A DNA stretch of 64,000 nt from Rathayibacter sp. VKM Ac-2856 (GTDB lineage: Bacteria > Actinomycetota > Actinomycetes > Actinomycetales > Microbacteriaceae): the NCBI RefSeq assembly GCF_013205055.1, contig NZ_JABMLF010000001.1, forward strand, positions 868,001-932,000. Reading direction: 5' to 3'. This document shows positions 63,741 through 64,000 of this stretch, piece after piece. The position numbers and the translations under genes are program-made. The notes below the pieces were generated by a model. It did no database searches. It had not been told where the DNA came from and worked only from the letters and a program-made list of their open reading frames with translations. Every line of letters begins with the position of its first letter. Positions within the stretch are counted from its first letter, which is position 1.

Positions 63741-64000
63741 CCCGTCAGAGCATCGAGCGCATCGTCACCCTGGCCCTGGAGGAGGACGCGCCCTGGGGCG
63801 ACCTCACCTCCGACACCCTGCTGCCCGCCGACGCGACGGCCTCCGCGGCGCTCGTCGCCCGCGAGCCCGGCGTCTTCAGCGGGGGCGCGGTGCTGCTCGG
63901 AACGTTCCTGCAGGCCGACTCGCGGATCCGCGTGCAGGACGTCGTCCCGGACGGCACCGTCTTCGCGGCCGGCGACGTCCTGGCCCGGATCGACGGCCCG
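63734..64000 (+). CDS. nadC: Nicotinate-nucleotide pyrophosphorylase, C-terminus beyond window
   Basis: The first 89 residues of quinolinate phosphoribosyltransferase. LTRQSIERIVTLALEEDAPW then GDLTSDTLLPADATASAALV and AREPGVFSGG are the standard NadC N-terminus. It turns quinolinate and PRPP into nicotinate mononucleotide. GTG 63734 overlaps the nadB stop by 7 nt. The catalytic barrel lies outside the window. Confidence 0.95.
   Translation, partial: MLTRQSIERIVTLALEEDAPWGDLTSDTLLPADATASAALVAREPGVFSGGAVLLGTFLQADSRIRVQDVVPDGTVFAAGDVLARIDGP

Overview
This is GC-rich DNA from an actinobacterium, most likely of the family Microbacteriaceae (a Rathayibacter/Curtobacterium-type genome is my best guess). 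The evidence is the codon use, the frequent GTG starts, leaderless promoters of the TAnnnT type, a DUF7882-type small protein, a DUF3117 gene, DapD/DapE/DapC lysine synthesis, and a gene order that follows known actinobacterial blocks. No ribosomal RNA, complete mobile element, prophage or CRISPR array is present.

Layout. 1-9290 is an accessory surface-glycan locus. Four minus-strand genes (GT2, polysaccharide pyruvyl transferase family, two GT4) diverge from a nucleotidyltransferase-like gene and two tandemly duplicated, Tat-exported parallel beta-helix proteins. 9301-21560 is a core block on the minus strand: argS, DUF2993, lysA, hom, thrC, thrB, rho, prfA, prmC. It includes the aspartate-family pathway to lysine and threonine, with several 4-nt gene overlaps. 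21643-27767 is mixed: a lipoprotein, a transglutaminase-like protein, tRNA-Arg(CCG), DUF7882, a frameshifted acyltransferase, a tiny CxxC protein and a two-component system. 27844-33319 holds a stress protein, a soluble MgtE/CBS protein with DUF1003 and Mrp, tatB, an O-methyltransferase and DUF3117. 33422-41275 holds a PIG-V-like mannosyltransferase, dapE and dapD (back-to-back promoters), gltA, dapC, a 7Fe ferredoxin and a PIG-L deacetylase fused to a membrane domain. 41501-45996 is the iron-uptake operon efeUOB behind a promoter overlapped by a DtxR/IdeR-type iron box, followed by a DsbA-like protein. 46533-55043 holds typA, a dipeptide/oligopeptide ABC operon and a CPBP protease. 55152-60000 is gcvTHP under a tandem glycine riboswitch. 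60127-64000 is the NAD operon nrtR-nadA-nadB-nadC, cut by the right edge.

How the parts connect. lysA, dapC, dapD and dapE supply diaminopimelate and lysine; hom, thrC and thrB supply threonine. TatB is part of the export route needed by the two beta-helix proteins and by EfeB, all with twin-arginine signals. The Mrp iron-sulfur carrier, ferredoxin, quinolinate synthase and EfeUOB form an iron-linked theme. Regulation visible in the DNA includes the glycine riboswitch, the iron box, a probable NrtR operator, an inverted repeat upstream of the peptide transporter, and many leaderless promoters.

The most unusual feature is an intergenic repeat family of about 39-41 bp. It has at least 13 near-complete copies at four loci, three of them between convergent genes, and has grown into a 55-bp tandem array (31604-31754) and a roughly 180-bp tandem array (45999-46396). 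Other items worth a second look are the duplicated beta-helix proteins with tailspike-like ends, the Asn/Gly/Gln-rich insert in Rho, the palindromic dapE/dapD promoter, and a perfect 26-bp inverted repeat between the gcv and nad promoters.
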